A program made the translations under genes and the position numbers. From positions 10,413,161 through 10,477,160 of the forward strand of contig OX155972.1 in the NCBI GenBank assembly GCA_944548615.1: a stretch of 64,000 nucleotides of DNA, in the 5' to 3' direction. The first letter of the stretch is position 1. Every line of letters starts with the position of its first letter. This stretch comes from Micropterix aruncella. Lineage: Eukaryota > Arthropoda > Insecta > Lepidoptera > Micropterigidae. The notes below the pieces were generated by a model. That model made no database searches. It saw only the letters and a list, made by a program, of their open reading frames with translations, and was not told the origin of the DNA. Below, piece by piece: positions 12,106 to 24,620 of the stretch.

Positions 12106-12955
12106 ACTACAACGGGCGAACACGTCACATCACAAAGTTTTAACGATAGTGATTGTTCTATCTCCCGTGAGTTGAGAGTAGTTCACCTAAAGACAGAATA
12201 ATCTACCGTCTAGCTAAGCCAAGATGCTCGATAGTGGCTTACGCCTTACGGTGAGGCACTGGGAAAGGTTTCCAGCTGGCAGCCTCACTCCTTATATCCT
12301 TGTCTGACAAGGATATCCTTGTCTGAAATTAACCATCAGTATACCTCTAACCTCCCATTTGATTACGGGTCCGTAGTCACTTGCACGACCTCTACCTGTC
12401 GTATATTCAGCGGTGATTCAGTTTGAATCTATCGCGGACCAATAGAATCTTTTGACCGGCTATGATTTTAGGATCAGGTAGCTATTTGGTGATTTAAATA
12501 GTGGTTGACGACAGGTCAACATCCACCCCCACTGCTTATGAAACAGTATATTTCCATAGTCTCCCGTCTCCTTTAGTAATAAGTCAGAGTGCACATACCG
12601 ACTGGCGTCGCCGAAAAATGCACAAACCGTCCAGTAGCGCCGTAAAGCAATCCCTCAGGGGAAACCGATCCACCAGCCGTGAGGCCTGAGACATGACAGT
12701 CCTACACTGGGTAGTCTTCCATACGAGGAGGCTACTGAATAGATTGAATCGTTAGTTGGACCGATCCGAGAACACAATGGATCTTATGGCCCAAGCTGCA
12801 CGAAACCGTTCGCTACCATCTCAACTCCACAGTACATTCTGTCAAACCCCTCTGCGCCGGCGAAGGTGGCACTGATAGCATTTACAGCGAAACTAATTGC
12901 AACTTATCTAGCAATCTATAATAACATTGTTGTAATAAAGGATTGATTGATTATA
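12106..12955 (+). mobile_element. repeat family A, copy 1 (longest uninterrupted copy)
   Basis: Starts ctacaacgggcgaac and shares ordered blocks with copies at 46.9, 55.2/57.9 and 58.4-59.0 kb: tctcccgtgag, ccgtctag, gccttacggtgag, atctatcgcggacc, gtcagagtgc and accgtccag.agcgcc. The 3' end reads gtaataaaggattgattgat, a polyadenylation signal followed by a short GATT repeat, as in a retroposed element. It is non-coding. At about 12,580 it holds the empty equivalent of the site occupied by an R1-like LINE in copy 3. Confidence 0.65.
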
Positions 12956-13301
12956 AAAACCCATTACTTAGCGAATAATAACAACAATAACACTACATAT
13001 TTTTGTCATTTATCGCGATTTTTATATAAGCAGATTATATCATAGAAGTAATACGGAGAGGTAGAAGGCTATCTATTATTCAATCTGAAAATTAAAGTGT
13101 GTATTTATGACGTAGTAAACCTGTATACCAATTTTTTTTTTAAAATCTTTATATAAATTATAATAAAATAAAAAGAGCTATGATCAAAAAGTCATTTTGG
13201 TATAATTTTATTATTATTATTTTATTTACTACTGTGGGAAGAAATACTACATTGATTTTTGCAGTCCCTTAGAAATATACTACAATTAACAAACCATAAG
13301 A

Positions 13302-13760
13302 ATGTCTACAGCCAAAAGTATAGTTTTCTATGATTTATTAGTTTGGGTAGGTTCTACAGACTCGTCGCTAGATCGGCTTGTTAAAAAGCAGAAAACATTT
13401 GTAAAGGTTATGGCTAGAAAATCACATCGATACCAATCAATCTACCTATTTAACGAGGTAAGACTTTTGGACATTATACAAATTAATACAAAAGTGACCG
13501 CACTTTACTATCTCAACAATACGTACTACATCACTGACTACAACACCATCAACAATAACATCACAGACTCCAACAACCTAACGAGATGTTGTGCGTCAAG
13601 AAACCATGTTATTAAATAAACCAGGACTAAATTTGCAGACACTTTTAGTTCTATAGCATATAACCTTTATAAAAACTATGAAAATATGTTTAAACCATGC
13701 AGAAACTTACAAATGAAAATTAGTGTGTGGCTGATTGAAATATGCAGATAAAATGTGAAT
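13302..13760 (+). pseudogene. LINE ORF2 C-terminal relic
   Basis: The frame beginning MSTAKSIVFYDLLVWVGST resembles the region after the reverse transcriptase palm in Jockey/CR1-type ORF2 proteins: the W-G motif, then LVKKQKTFVKVMARKS (compare xLxxxQKRAVRAxxx in the LINE at 16.9 kb). It runs to a stop near 13,619; LINE-like codons (for example FNSIAYNLYKNY) seem to continue in another frame to about 13,740. No endonuclease or RT core is present, so this is a dead 5'-truncated fragment. Confidence 0.6.
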
Positions 13761-16700
13761 GAAGTTTTTACATATTCTCGTTTAAAATGACCATCCAACA
13801 TTCAATTAGTTTTACTATTAATTTATTATATTATTATTTTTATTATGATTATTAATGAAAGCCTATGCATAAAATAGCATAAAATTACCTATGCATAAAT
13901 AATACGTGAGAAATAATACTGATCGTCATTCTTCGCTAAACCACTCATATGACACTCAAAATAAAAAAAACAAGCCCACCAGCGAGTGAATACGAGATTT
14001 GCACAGAGGCGTAACGCCGTTACGCGTTTCTGGAACCGCGTCTTTATGATTCCTTCTGCTCTTCCTTGGGGAAGGCTAAAGTGCAGAGTCCAATTAGCAG
14101 ACTAACTCTGAAGAAATATATTTTCAAGTGGTTCATGACGAAAAGTAGAAGCCAGTGCGAAGAAATGGTGACTCACATCCTGACTTAGGCCATTTTTGAC
14201 ATATTATTATCTGTCACCTGATACTTGACAAGAAATATATTTCGGTCGATTATGTTTAAAACAAATTGATAATATTTTATAAATTAATTAGATTTACAAT
14301 TTTATATGTGCATAGTAAGAAACCTTTTTAGGCTACTTAATTTATTGGTCAATTTAGTTATTTATTTTTCTATATATTTATTTATTTTACTACTTATCTA
14401 TAAACTTAAATATTTTCATTTCTTTATTTAATATTAGTTCCTTATTTATATACACATTTATATAATATGTTAACCTTAAAAATTTTAAGAATGAATGAGC
14501 GATCGGAATGAATGAATGAAAAAAATTAAAAAGTGAAGCCACTATGATTTAAATACTATCACCCCATAACAGATATACAATCGAGTGAGGTGATAAAATC
14601 CACACAAACGTAATTTTATCTGCTTCGCAAAAAAAAAATGTTATTTTTTTTGCCAAAATCAATTTTATTGTATTATATAGTATAATTTTATAAAATTAAA
14701 AAAAAAATAATTAAAAAAAATATATATGTGTATTATTTAAATAGGTATATTTTTTTTTATATACGTTGGAATATATAATAGTATCATAGATTTTAATTTA
14801 AGTAAAAATTTACGTGGGCACAGGAAAACTTTAAATTTAAAAGAAAAATTTACTGGATATATACCATTTTTGCTATTTTTTCCTAAAATGAAGTATTTTT
14901 AATCTTTTTATCATTTTATGCAATAAGAAATCCGAATAGATACTAACTGTCACCATAGCATTAAATTATGAAATATAATAAATCACATATGTAAAAAATA
15001 TATTTAATATTGGCTGCAAAACTTTTCGCACCAATATGAATAAAAGCCTATAAGAAGAGGAGTGGAATGAAGAGGAGTGGAATGGAAATTTGTACGTAAA
15101 ATAAAAATATAAAAGATGAGTCTGAAGCATTTTTGAAGCATGTTATAATCTTCCGCTCGTTACGCAGTCAAGCTTCTTCGTGAACTGCGTGATTTGGTTT
15201 AATTTTCTGAGGCATTTGTGTGTGGAACATAGATGTTTTACAGTCATTTAACGTTGGTAGCCCCTCTATGAGGCAGATGAATGCAATATTCTGATAGTCC
15301 AAAAAAGGGAGAAGGAAATACTGACAAATAATAATCATGCTCTAATCGTATCTACGGGTTAATCTTCAGAAGTTTGTAACTTGTTACGTTGGCATAGTTC
15401 CAAAAATCCACCAAAATCGACGAATTCCAGATTTAATTTGGCGACGCAATGATTCTATCACTGTAATTTAATATGTTCCTAATATTATATTATATATACT
15501 ATATCACCCTTTTCCTGTTTGTACATTCTATTAGAAATTCTATTTTTTAATGATTTTTTATATTCACTTTGTCACCATTATATTTATTACATGACTGCCC
15601 AAAAGGAGCGTTATGTGTTCAGGAGTCATATATGTATGTTTTTCGTTTTTATTCCTACATAACTTCTAAACTCTTCAGCCGATTTAGAAGTGTGTCGAAT
15701 TGTTAGAATCGTTTTGTCCTGCTGAGTGTCACAGAGTACGTGACGCGACCCCTTGCTCTCAAATAAGGAGAAACCAGCGTCATTAATGAGAAATCGCCGT
15801 GTTACGGGCTGCATATTGATATTCAAATTATTTGACATTATAGTTTTTTCGTTCTTCCTCTTCGCGGCCGTCAGAAATAGATCCAGTAGGTCTAGTAACG
15901 AAGGCAAATAGTTGAAATAATAATTTAGCAAAATAAATCATACAAAGTGTTTAATTATTACACTCTTCAAAATATTACAGATTTTTTAATAACCGAAGTT
16001 CTTGCGAATTTATTGAGAATTTATTGAGTACATTTTAAAAATATACATGTCATCTATATATATGAATAAATATACAAACCACAAACATTTAATAAAAAAA
16101 CCGTAATAAAAATATTTTTTTTAAAAAATCTTCACTTTCTGTAACGGCAGTCGTGTTTTTTATAATCGTGTTTAATAATTCGTGTTCTTGTTAATATATT
16201 CAGATTTCCCACAACCGACGATTTCAAATATCTAATTAATAGAATATACTTTGAGTATATAATCCGAATGATTAAATGAATACTTATACTGATACTCATA
16301 CTGTGAATCGGCCATTACAGTTTTTCAATTAGCGTATACATGAACTACGTCATTGGGATGCCTCTTTTCACGTATTACCGCATCTGTCTCGTTGTAAATT
16401 GCAATTTGCCTGACAAATGGACACGAATGAGTTTCCTGGGCGAATGTAATTTCAGTGGAAATTGAAATGTACGATCTTGCAAAATAATTAATTAACAAAT
16501 TTCCCCATATAATGGCAAACATTAAAAAGGTGGGGGGGGGGGGGTACGAATGTACGTATCGGCGGATTTAAAACCTGCGCTTTTCAACCGCGAACGTGAC
16601 TGGGGAATTGGGTTAGTAGCACCTAAAAATCTGGCTAAAAAACAAATAATTTGTCTGTTTTTCCTTATTAAATAATTACAATCAATAAATAATTACAAAT

Positions 16701-16815
16701 ACAATCAAAACAATTAGTTAAATGAAAAAAATCGACAAAAAATCAAAATCAAAATTATGTTACACTAGCCAACAGTGAAAATATAACGAAAACAAAGTCA
16801 TATCTAGTATCCTGT
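13761..16815. other. 3-kb AT-rich gap without a supported gene
   Basis: Mostly low-complexity AT sequence. A 101-codon frame at 15,626-15,931 (minus) and a 65-codon frame at 16,325-16,522 (minus) have no recognisable motif and I do not call them genes. A G homopolymer of about 13 bp lies at 16,531-16,544. Confidence 0.5.
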
Positions 16816-16840
16816 CAAATCAAATCAAATCAAATCAAAA
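16816..16840 (-). repeat. 3'-terminal TTTGA pentanucleotide array of the LINE
   Basis: Five tandem caaat units on the plus strand, directly after the 3' UTR of ORF2. Short terminal tandem repeats are typical CR1-group 3' ends, thought to be used in target-primed reverse transcription. Confidence 0.75.
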
Positions 16841-16908
16841 TGTTCTTTATTCATATAGACACAATTAAATATTATTTTTAATTTATGTTCTTATGATGCG
16901 TCCAAGCC

Positions 16909-19900
16909 TTACTCCCAAGCCGTTTTGTCATTTACATAATCAGATATTGTATAGTATGCTTTTTTATACAATTTTGCTTTGATGGTAGCTTTAAACTTAT
17001 TTACAGATAGTTCTCTAATAGTATGAGGAAGTTTGTTATAGAAGCGTATACATTGTCCCAAAAAAGAATTGCTTATTTTGTGGAGACGAGTAGCACGTAC
17101 AACAAGGTTATGCTTATGTCTAGTATTAAAATTATGAGTGTCGCTTTTTATTTTAAACTTGTCAATATTCTTGTGGACATACAACAGATTTTCGTATATA
17201 TATTGTGATGCAACAGTAAGAATATTTATCTCTTTGAATTTTTCTCTAAGTGAAACTCGAGGACCAAGTTTATATATAGCTCTTACAGCACGTTTCTGTA
17301 GTATAAAGATGTTATTGATGTCCGCACAGCTTCCCCAGAGAAGAATCCCATAGGACATAATGCTGTGAAAGTAACTAAAGTATACAATTCTTGCTGTATC
17401 TACATCAGTCAGCCGCCTTATTGTTTTAACTGCGTATGCCGCAGAGCTAAGTTTTCCTGACATTTTCTCAATTTGTGGGCCCCATTGTAATTTGGAGTCA
17501 ATTGTTATCCCTAGAAACACAGTTGAAGCAACAGGCTCCAGTCTAGTTCCATTTATTTCTACATTGGTTTGTACCTGCTTAACATTAGGTGTAGAAAATT
17601 TAATCACTTTGGTTTTTCTTTCATTTAATAGTAGGTTATTTACATTAAACCAATGGACAACTTTTGAGAGTGCATTGTTAACTTCGTCATAATTGTACAA
17701 TTTTCGACTAATTTTAAACGTCAAAGAAGTATCATCAGCAAACAATACAATTTCGTGATTATTCCTTATGTGAAAGGGTAAATCATTTATGTATATTAGG
17801 AAGAGAAATGGGCCAAGAATGGAGCCTTGTGGGACACCCATGGTGACCATTGATCCTGGTGATCTTTTACCGTTTACATCAACCTTCTGAATTCTATTTC
17901 CCAAGTAAGAAGTAAGAAGATCAAGAGCCTTGTTCCTAATGCCATAGTGATGTAATTTCCTAACTAGTGTATCATGGTGTACACAATCAAATGCCTTAGA
18001 CAAGTCACAGAAGATGCCTAATGCGTCTTGTGACTCTTCCCAGGCATTCAATATACCTGTCAATAGTTCGGTTCCCGCATCTATGGTTGAGCAACCCTTT
18101 GTAAATCCAAACTGTTTCTTATGAAGTAAATTATATTTGTTAAAATGAGTGTGCAATTGTCTAAGAATTAATTTTTCGAAAATTTTACTCAAAGTGGGAA
18201 GTACGGAAACTGGTCGAAAATTCGAGGGATCAGAAGTATCGCCAGATTTAAATAATGGTATAACTTTACTATGTTTCATCAGATCAGGAAACACTCCAGA
18301 AGTAACACAACAATTGAATATATAGGCTAGATAAGGTGTGATTATTTCTATGATGTATGAAATTGTTTTTACAGAATATCCCCAAAGGTCCATAGTTTTC
18401 TTTATCTCAATTGTTTTAAAGGCATTTATTATATCATTGCAGTTAACAATAGTGAAAGCGAAGTCGGTAACACATGCGGAAACGCTTTCTTTAAGTAGCA
18501 TCTCAGCTGAAATGGAAGACGACTTGAGGGCGTTAGTCGTTATTAACGGTATATTCGTAAAAAATCGCTCAAACTCAGTCGCAACTTCCATATCCGCTTT
18601 AATGTCTAAATTATTTATCTTTAAATGAAAGTCCCTTGTGCGAGCTATAACCCTATTTGTTTCATTATTAATAATATTCCATGTAGCTTTAATTTTGTTT
18701 GTAGAGTTTTTGATCTTATTCTTCAAATAAATTGACTTCGCAGTGGAACAGGCTCGTTTGAATATTTTGGAATAGTTATTTACATACTTCTTAAAAGTCG
18801 CACTATGATTATAAGTTTTTTCATTATACAGTTCATACAATTTATTACGACTTTTGTAAATACCAACAGTTGCCCAATCACTAAAGCATAAGCGATCACT
18901 GATCGATTTCGTTTTAGGTATGAAGATTCTATTAAATTCAACTCTAATTAATTCAAAGAATGAGTCATAAAGTTGGTCAGGATTGTCATGAATTGGCAAC
19001 CTTTGTAATTTGCTAATTAAGCTAGATTTAAATTCCCCTAGACGGCACTCAGTAATTGGAATAAAACTAATATTTTTTCTTAGAACCCTAGTGCTTTTCT
19101 TAGGAAATGATACTAACTGACCGCAGTGATCAGAGTGCAAAATATTAATTAGTGATTTATAATTGGGTTTTATGTTTGTGAATATATTATCTATACAAGT
19201 AGCACTTGAGGCAGTTATCCTCGTAGGTTCAAGAAAAACATTATATAAGTTAAATGATCTAAATAAATTTAAAAAGTTACATGTCAAGGATTTTTTTTCT
19301 AATATATTGATGTTAAAGTCTCCACAAATAACAATTGTTTTAGGACTATTGGTTATTTTGAATAAGGCATCTTCCATAATTTTATAAAAAGCTTCATAAG
19401 GCGCACATGGTGGTTTGTATACACTCATAACAATGGTTTCCTCCAATTCTATACATGCAATCTCTAAAACTCGTTCGACAGAGAGGCTCACAATATCACG
19501 TCTTTCTTTAAATTTCAAGCATTTCTTAATAATTATTAAAGAGCCACCACGTATCAACCGAACTCTGTTAAATGAGCTGGCAATCTGATGGTTATTGGAA
19601 CTGAAAATGATCTGATGGCTTTTGAGCCATGATTCTGATATACATAGAATGTCGATATGATTACAGTTCAAGAACAATTCTAATTCTAGCTCTTTGCCTA
19701 TTATCCCCTGAATATTCTGATGCACCAGATTTATACAATTTTTTGGCATATTTTCTTGAGTAATAACCACTGATGGGGATATCAGATTATTTATATTATT
19801 AATTTTCTCTGAAGACAATTGTATTAAATTACCATTATTGCTACTTAAGTTTTCATTTTCATTAATTACATAGCCAGAGTTTCGCTCTATTGTCTTAAAG

Positions 19901-20047
19901 AAATGTTTTTCTGTTATTCTTGTTTCAAGAAATAACTCGACCTCTAGTTCTTTGCGTAGAAAGCCATGTATGTTCTGATGAACTAGATGTAATAGCTTTC
20001 CATTTGTCTTAGACTTTAGTTTAAATGAGGTGCATTCATGAGTATAA
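16909..20047 (-). CDS. LINE ORF2: endonuclease and reverse transcriptase
   Basis: An open frame of more than 1,000 codons with no internal stop. The 969 codons from 19,818 carry the recognisable domains; the frame stays open upstream to about 20,047 and overlaps the end of ORF1. Endonuclease (about residues 25-245 from 19,818): HQNIQG, CISESWL, ICGDFNINI and SDHCGQLV. Reverse transcriptase (about 490-780): SNFRPVSVLP, QFGFTKGCST, FCDLSKAFDCVHH, GVPQGSILGP and the catalytic LFADDTSL. A C-terminal region with QKRAVRAIYKLGP and FNTRHKHNL follows. All expected catalytic residues are present. The first ATG in frame is well inside (ENMPKN), so translation may rely on coupling to ORF1; the start is unresolved. 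An 86-codon duplication of the N-terminal endonuclease segment precedes the main domain. Confidence 0.85.
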
Positions 20048-20645
20048 GGTCTTCAGAATTTGTTTCTGATGCGTCGCATGGTATCAGCGCAGTGGTGTCA
20101 CTTTTACTAAGTGCGCTTGCCGACTCTGCAATATCGGCAGTATATTTTACCACAATAATAGGGGAATACTTTTGATAAGATTTATGGTTTTTATTTTGAG
20201 TAATATGGGTATTTATATCATCTGCTATCAGTTTAGCATATATTGTCTGATATTTTTTTAAAACATATCTATTTTTTAAGTTAGGTCTCATTGATTTAAG
20301 TTTATTTATGTCGCAAAATAGCACAATGTCATTTTGAGTGGCTAGATTGTATAAACTAGTATTTAGCATGTGAGTGTGTCTATTTTCCTGTGTTGTTATT
20401 TTTTCTTTGTAAGGAAAGCACAATGGAAAACTCTTTTCAACCCCAAGTTTCCTAAATATTCTATTAGGCTTACTAAGTCGGATTTTTTAACCGAACTACT
20501 AGCTCCTACCATTATTAGTATATTATTTTTGCTATCTAGCTTAGTTTTTTTAATATTTTTTACAATTTGGTGATAGGTTGCACCCGGATAGCAGTAGTTT
20601 ATAATTGAGTCACTTACATAGTTCTTCAAAATACTACCCATGTTT
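20016..20645 (-). pseudogene. LINE ORF1, C-terminal esterase-like part, one frameshift
   Basis: Two overlapping frames (20,641-20,396 and about 20,423-20,016) join into one protein segment if a single base is lost or gained near 20,418-20,424: one frame reads RVFHCAFLTKKK and stops, the other continues CFPYKEKITTQ. The segment contains MGSILKNY, NYCYPGATY, LIMVGASSSVKKSDL and HMLNTSLYNLA, resembling the SGNH/GDSL-type esterase region of CR1-group ORF1 proteins. The tail reaches a stop at 20,016, overlapping ORF2. Its role in the LINE cycle is unproven. It continues the protein begun at 23,477 and broken by the 20,650-22,521 insertion. Confidence 0.7.
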
Positions 20646-22525
20646 ATTCTGTTATGAGTCTAAATAAAATAAAATATAAAGTTGTATTTAGGCTTGCTTT
20701 GTGTAACGATAAAAGTGTATTTATTTGTAGAGGCGCCAGCTACACATGCGAGAAATAGATGATAGACCACATAAACAAATGCAAAGGGCCTCCCTCCGCC
20801 TGGGAAGTTACCTTTGTGCGTGGGAGTGGAGCGACGCCAAGGATACCACGGTAGCTCAGTCGTGCTCAGGGGTGGTTAAAATCCTGTATTGACGTCGTCC
20901 TAAAGTCGAGAGCATTCAAATTGAATGGACGGTCAAGTACCCTAGTTATGTTTTATTATAAAATGAATTTCGATATATCTTGTGAGAGGACTAAAAGAAG
21001 AAGAAGAAGCGATATCAAGTTTAGTGCGCTGCGGCGACGAGATCGAATATTATGATTTACTCACCGCGCCCTCTATCGGTGTACCGACGAGGTACTGCGT
21101 CGGCGCGCGTCGATCGCGCCCGCTTGGAGCGCTCGGCCCCGGTCCCGGTCCGCGCTCTTACATAAATCAATGGCTAAATCGTCTAAAGAATTTATTGGAA
21201 ATAATGATGATTATATTTAAAAAAGAGAAAATACTATTTGAATCTAGGTACGCTCTAAACCAGCAGATGCTGCTATAATTAAATAATGTACTGCGGTTCT
21301 TTTCTCCGCTAAATGATAAAATTAAAATATGTAATTTCAAAGTTTCTTTTATAAAATTATTCTTTATTTATTCCTTGCCCTGAAACATTACCCTGTCCAG
21401 TGCTAGTCGGGTACCTACGAGACTGTTGCTCGCTCTGACCCGGCGGTATTTTTAGGTACCGTCTCGATTTCTTTAATTCGCTAAATAATGATTAATTAAC
21501 CAAAATGAAAGGTTTATTTGGCAGAGTAACGTATTTTATTTTAATTATAATAAATGAAAGCTAGGCCATAGCATATGGCGAATCCGAGTAGTTGGAATTG
21601 ACAAAATTCTAAAATTAAATTCGTGGAAAATTGAACGTTACAGCCTTTCAATTTTCAGGGCTTAATTCGGCGAAGTGGGATTTTGGACAGGTACTTTGGG
21701 TTCTGGAATAGAGAAGGAAGACACTGCTACCCGCGGGAGTTATTGGAAGGTTGCTTCTAGATTTTTTAGCGCCTGCTCCCCGGATGCGATTTTAAATCTT
21801 AAATTATATTTTCGAAATCGACCTTTAGATGATAGTAGAAAAATTAGTTGGGGCGAGGAGACGGAAGGCGATGCTCAGACACCGGGAATTATGACTGGCC
21901 CGACGTACTACCTACTTCTATTTTGACGCACTCAAATTACTAAATTTTGATTTTACTTGACTCTAATTATTCACCAACGAAGATATGGCAACGGTAATTT
22001 ACAGGGGACTTGGCTTTTAAAAACAATCTTATTAATTTAAACTATTATTTTTGAAATCTGATTTTATGGGGAGAAGCTAATGGTTACAGATAGTAGACTT
22101 GCCTGTATGAAGGTATGAGATCCGATGAGGGCCTGCCCGATGCGCTGAACTGAGTTTAATTATAGATTTTAGATATTCACAGAATTTAAGTTCTAGACTG
22201 TGTTGGCTGGTGTGCAAATGAATAATTAAATGGGCGGTAGTCGGCCCGCTCCGCCAACGGCGGAGCGGCCGGTGTCTTCTCGACCGTCTTGCTCGGTCGT
22301 TGCCAGCCAAAAAAAAAAAGAAGAAAGATCTCTTTTCTAAGTAAAAATATTCTACCTTACTGATTAAAATTGATTAGGGATGTGCGCGACTTGTCGTCTA
22401 CATACGGTAAGACGTATCCGCTCGGTGTATCGCGTCTATGGCGCGATGGATAAAGTTAACTGATTAATTATTAAAATGATTTAGGTTAAAGTTTGTATAC
22501 TATAAAAACTAGGCCCTAACAATTC
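20646..22525. mobile_element. 1,872-bp TG...CA insertion (probable solo LTR) with 4-bp target duplication
   Basis: The insert runs from 20,650 (TGTTATGAG) to 22,521 (CCCTAACA) and is flanked by ATTC at 20,646-20,649 and 22,522-22,525. It begins TGTTA and ends TAACA, the usual ends of LTR-retrotransposon LTRs, and it splits ORF1 exactly: removing it with one ATTC joins SDDIG to MGSILKN in frame. There is no gag/pol coding. It could be a long solo LTR or a short non-autonomous LTR element. Its orientation was not determined. Confidence 0.7.
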
Positions 22526-23477
22526 CTATGTCATCCGAAAAAAATATAGTTTTAGGAGTTAATTGTACGGCACCGACACACTGTTGCAATTTGTTATATT
22601 CAGTAATAGCTAATGTGGTGCTCTGTGGCGAAATCACCCGCCTCGCTGGAGAGTAGTGATGCATTTCATCCGATACGAGACGTGTGACCGGTGTTAAATC
22701 GGCTCCCGCATACTCATCATTGCATTCACTCATCTTAAGGCTTACAGTTTCATTGTACTCGCAAAATTTTTGTTGTGCCATATTATGCTTGCTAGTAATG
22801 TTCTGAAGGGACATTCTTAAATTATGCATTTCAGCTTGCAAGTTTTGAATGTCGATCTCGTACGCTTTTCTACAATGGGTTAGGTCATCATTACATAAAT
22901 TTAAGTTATTTAATAGAGCATGACGCTCTTTTCTTAGTCGACGACATGTTTTATATGATTTTATCAATCTAGACAATTTGTGTGACGTTTTAAAAATAAA
23001 TTTGTTTAATTTATTTATTTTTTTCTTTCTATTGGGGCTTAAGAGTACATCTGAGGTGCGTACCGGGACATTACAATCTACTAACTCACTGTACAGAGTT
23101 TTATTTTGTTTTTTAAGTTGGACTTGCTTCTCTTCCTGTAGTCGTTGGATGATGGTTTCGGCGTCGCCTAGTTTACGCTCCAGACTTGTGATACGGTGGA
23201 GTGCATCCTCGTAGTTCTCCTGGCACTTGTTAAAATCTTCAACTTGACATTTCAGTAGTTCACAGCATTTCAGTAGATCTTTGTTTTCTGTGTGCAGATT
23301 AGCCAAGTCACTTTTCAAGCTCGTATGTTTGTCAATTATTTTAATAATCTCACTTTCATTTTCTTCACGTTCCTCCAATAGTTTATCACATAATTCGTTT
23401 TTATTTTTCAATTCTAATAGAGTGAGATTTAATTGTGACTCTAACTCTCTTACTTTGGTGAGGGCACGGGTAGTCAT
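22526..23477 (-). pseudogene. LINE ORF1, N-terminal coiled-coil part
   Basis: About 317 genuine codons starting at ATG 23,477 (MTTRALTKVRELE). Heptad-rich coiled coil spans about residues 5-130 (LESQLNLTLLELKNK, ITSLERKLGDAETII), then a basic stretch near 165-190 (NRKKKINKLNKF) and a second coiled coil near 200-245. It ends TIFFSDDIG, which looks like the first block of an SGNH esterase, and then runs into the inserted element and stops at 22,509. Coiled-coil ORF1 proteins of LINEs usually multimerise on RNA. The start is a true ATG with no competing upstream frame. Confidence 0.7.
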
Positions 23478-24195
23478 GGCTGTTTATGTACAGAATGTAA
23501 TATAGCTATATATTAGCTCGTGGATCATGAAGGATTCACAGCTGTTTTAATTTTCACACACAATTTATATAGACTTGGTGGTTTGTGGCTATCTGGCAAC
23601 GCCGTTCTGTCTGCTGCTGGGCGCTTGAGTGCGATCGCGGGGCGCAATTTATTTTCTCTGACACATACGTGTAGTTATGCACCGATAGATGGCGCTCGTG
23701 TCACTATTTTAGATAAAAATATTTTTTGGCCAGACCGGGTTTCGAACCCAGGCACTCGAGATCGGGCAAATTAAAGTTCGGCGACGAAGCGACGGGGCTA
23801 TTTGTCGACCGGTCGGAGCGATGATAATTACTTATAAACAGTGATATTATTGTCGTATTTCGATCACATCGGCTGGTGTGTTTATTGATCGATTGTAGGT
23901 GACCACTATTTAATTAAAAGTCTTTTTTCCTACGTACAGTTTGGTGATGGAGTTCCTTACATATGCCACTTTGATCACAGAGTTTTTTCCTTTCAGTAGG
24001 TATCAATTAAAAAAGGATTCGCACACTTTATCACTCTTAGATTCGTAAAAACGATGTAGCTTATAATAACACGTCTGTAACTCTCTACTGGTATTCGCCG
24101 ATCACCACAATAGAACGGGCTAGTCCCAGTTGGGTGACAAATTCAAATAAGCAAAGGTTAAGGTTTTGTCATTCGGTTCTTGTTATTTTTGTAAA
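23478..24195 (-). other. 5' region of the CR1-like LINE with a B-box-like motif
   Basis: Non-coding sequence upstream of ORF1. On the minus strand TGGGTTCGAAACCC (23,737-23,750) matches the RNA polymerase III B-box pattern GGTTCGANNCC. No matching A box or tRNA cloverleaf was seen, so it may be a SINE remnant or chance. A 15-bp A run (24,198-24,212) lies just outside the assigned boundary. Confidence 0.4.
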
Positions 24196-24620
24196 AAAAA
24201 AAAAAAAGTTTTATAGCAATTATTTCTTAAATAAATAATAAAAGTTCTTCTCTACTAAATCGACCACGCTGATTACGAGAACGGTCATGAGAATCTTTAA
24301 TCATCTGTTTTTTATAATATAGGGTGGGGGAGGGGTACATGTCAGTTAATGATAAGCTTTTACTTTGAAACCGAAATCTTCTCAGTTATGAGATATACTG
24401 GGCTGTAACATGTCTTTAAAGTTACACTTCTTACATCCCACTTGGACTTCTTCCCCAAAAACTGTAATGCTGTTAGCGACGAACATGGCAAGCGCTTCCA
24501 CCAAGAAAATTGGATATGGATAAAAGGTACCAAGGAACGCGGAGAAAATTATTGCTGGACGCTTATCAGGTTAACACCATCAACAAAATACAAAAGGCAG
24601 GCAAAGCGATTGCGCCGTAA

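Larger units (their letters stand above)
16816..24195 (-). mobile_element. CR1-like LINE, near full length, interrupted by an LTR-like insertion
   Basis: Read on the minus strand: a 5' region (about 24,195-23,478), ORF1 (23,477 to 20,016, split by an insertion), ORF2 (about 20,045 to 16,909), a short 3' UTR and a terminal array of five TTTGA units (16,816-16,840). An esterase-like ORF1, an AP-type endonuclease plus reverse transcriptase ORF2, and a microsatellite instead of poly(A) at the 3' end are together characteristic of the CR1 group. The clade is an inference from architecture. The 5' boundary is approximate; 24,118-24,180 recurs inverted at 32,630-32,705. Confidence 0.75.

Noticed and set aside
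15626..15931. 101-codon minus-strand frame
   Set aside because: No recognisable domain, no neighbouring gene structure; within the length expected by chance in a 3-kb AT-rich gap.
23732..23760. tRNA gene
   Set aside because: Only a B-box-like motif; no acceptor stem, anticodon arm or A box can be drawn.
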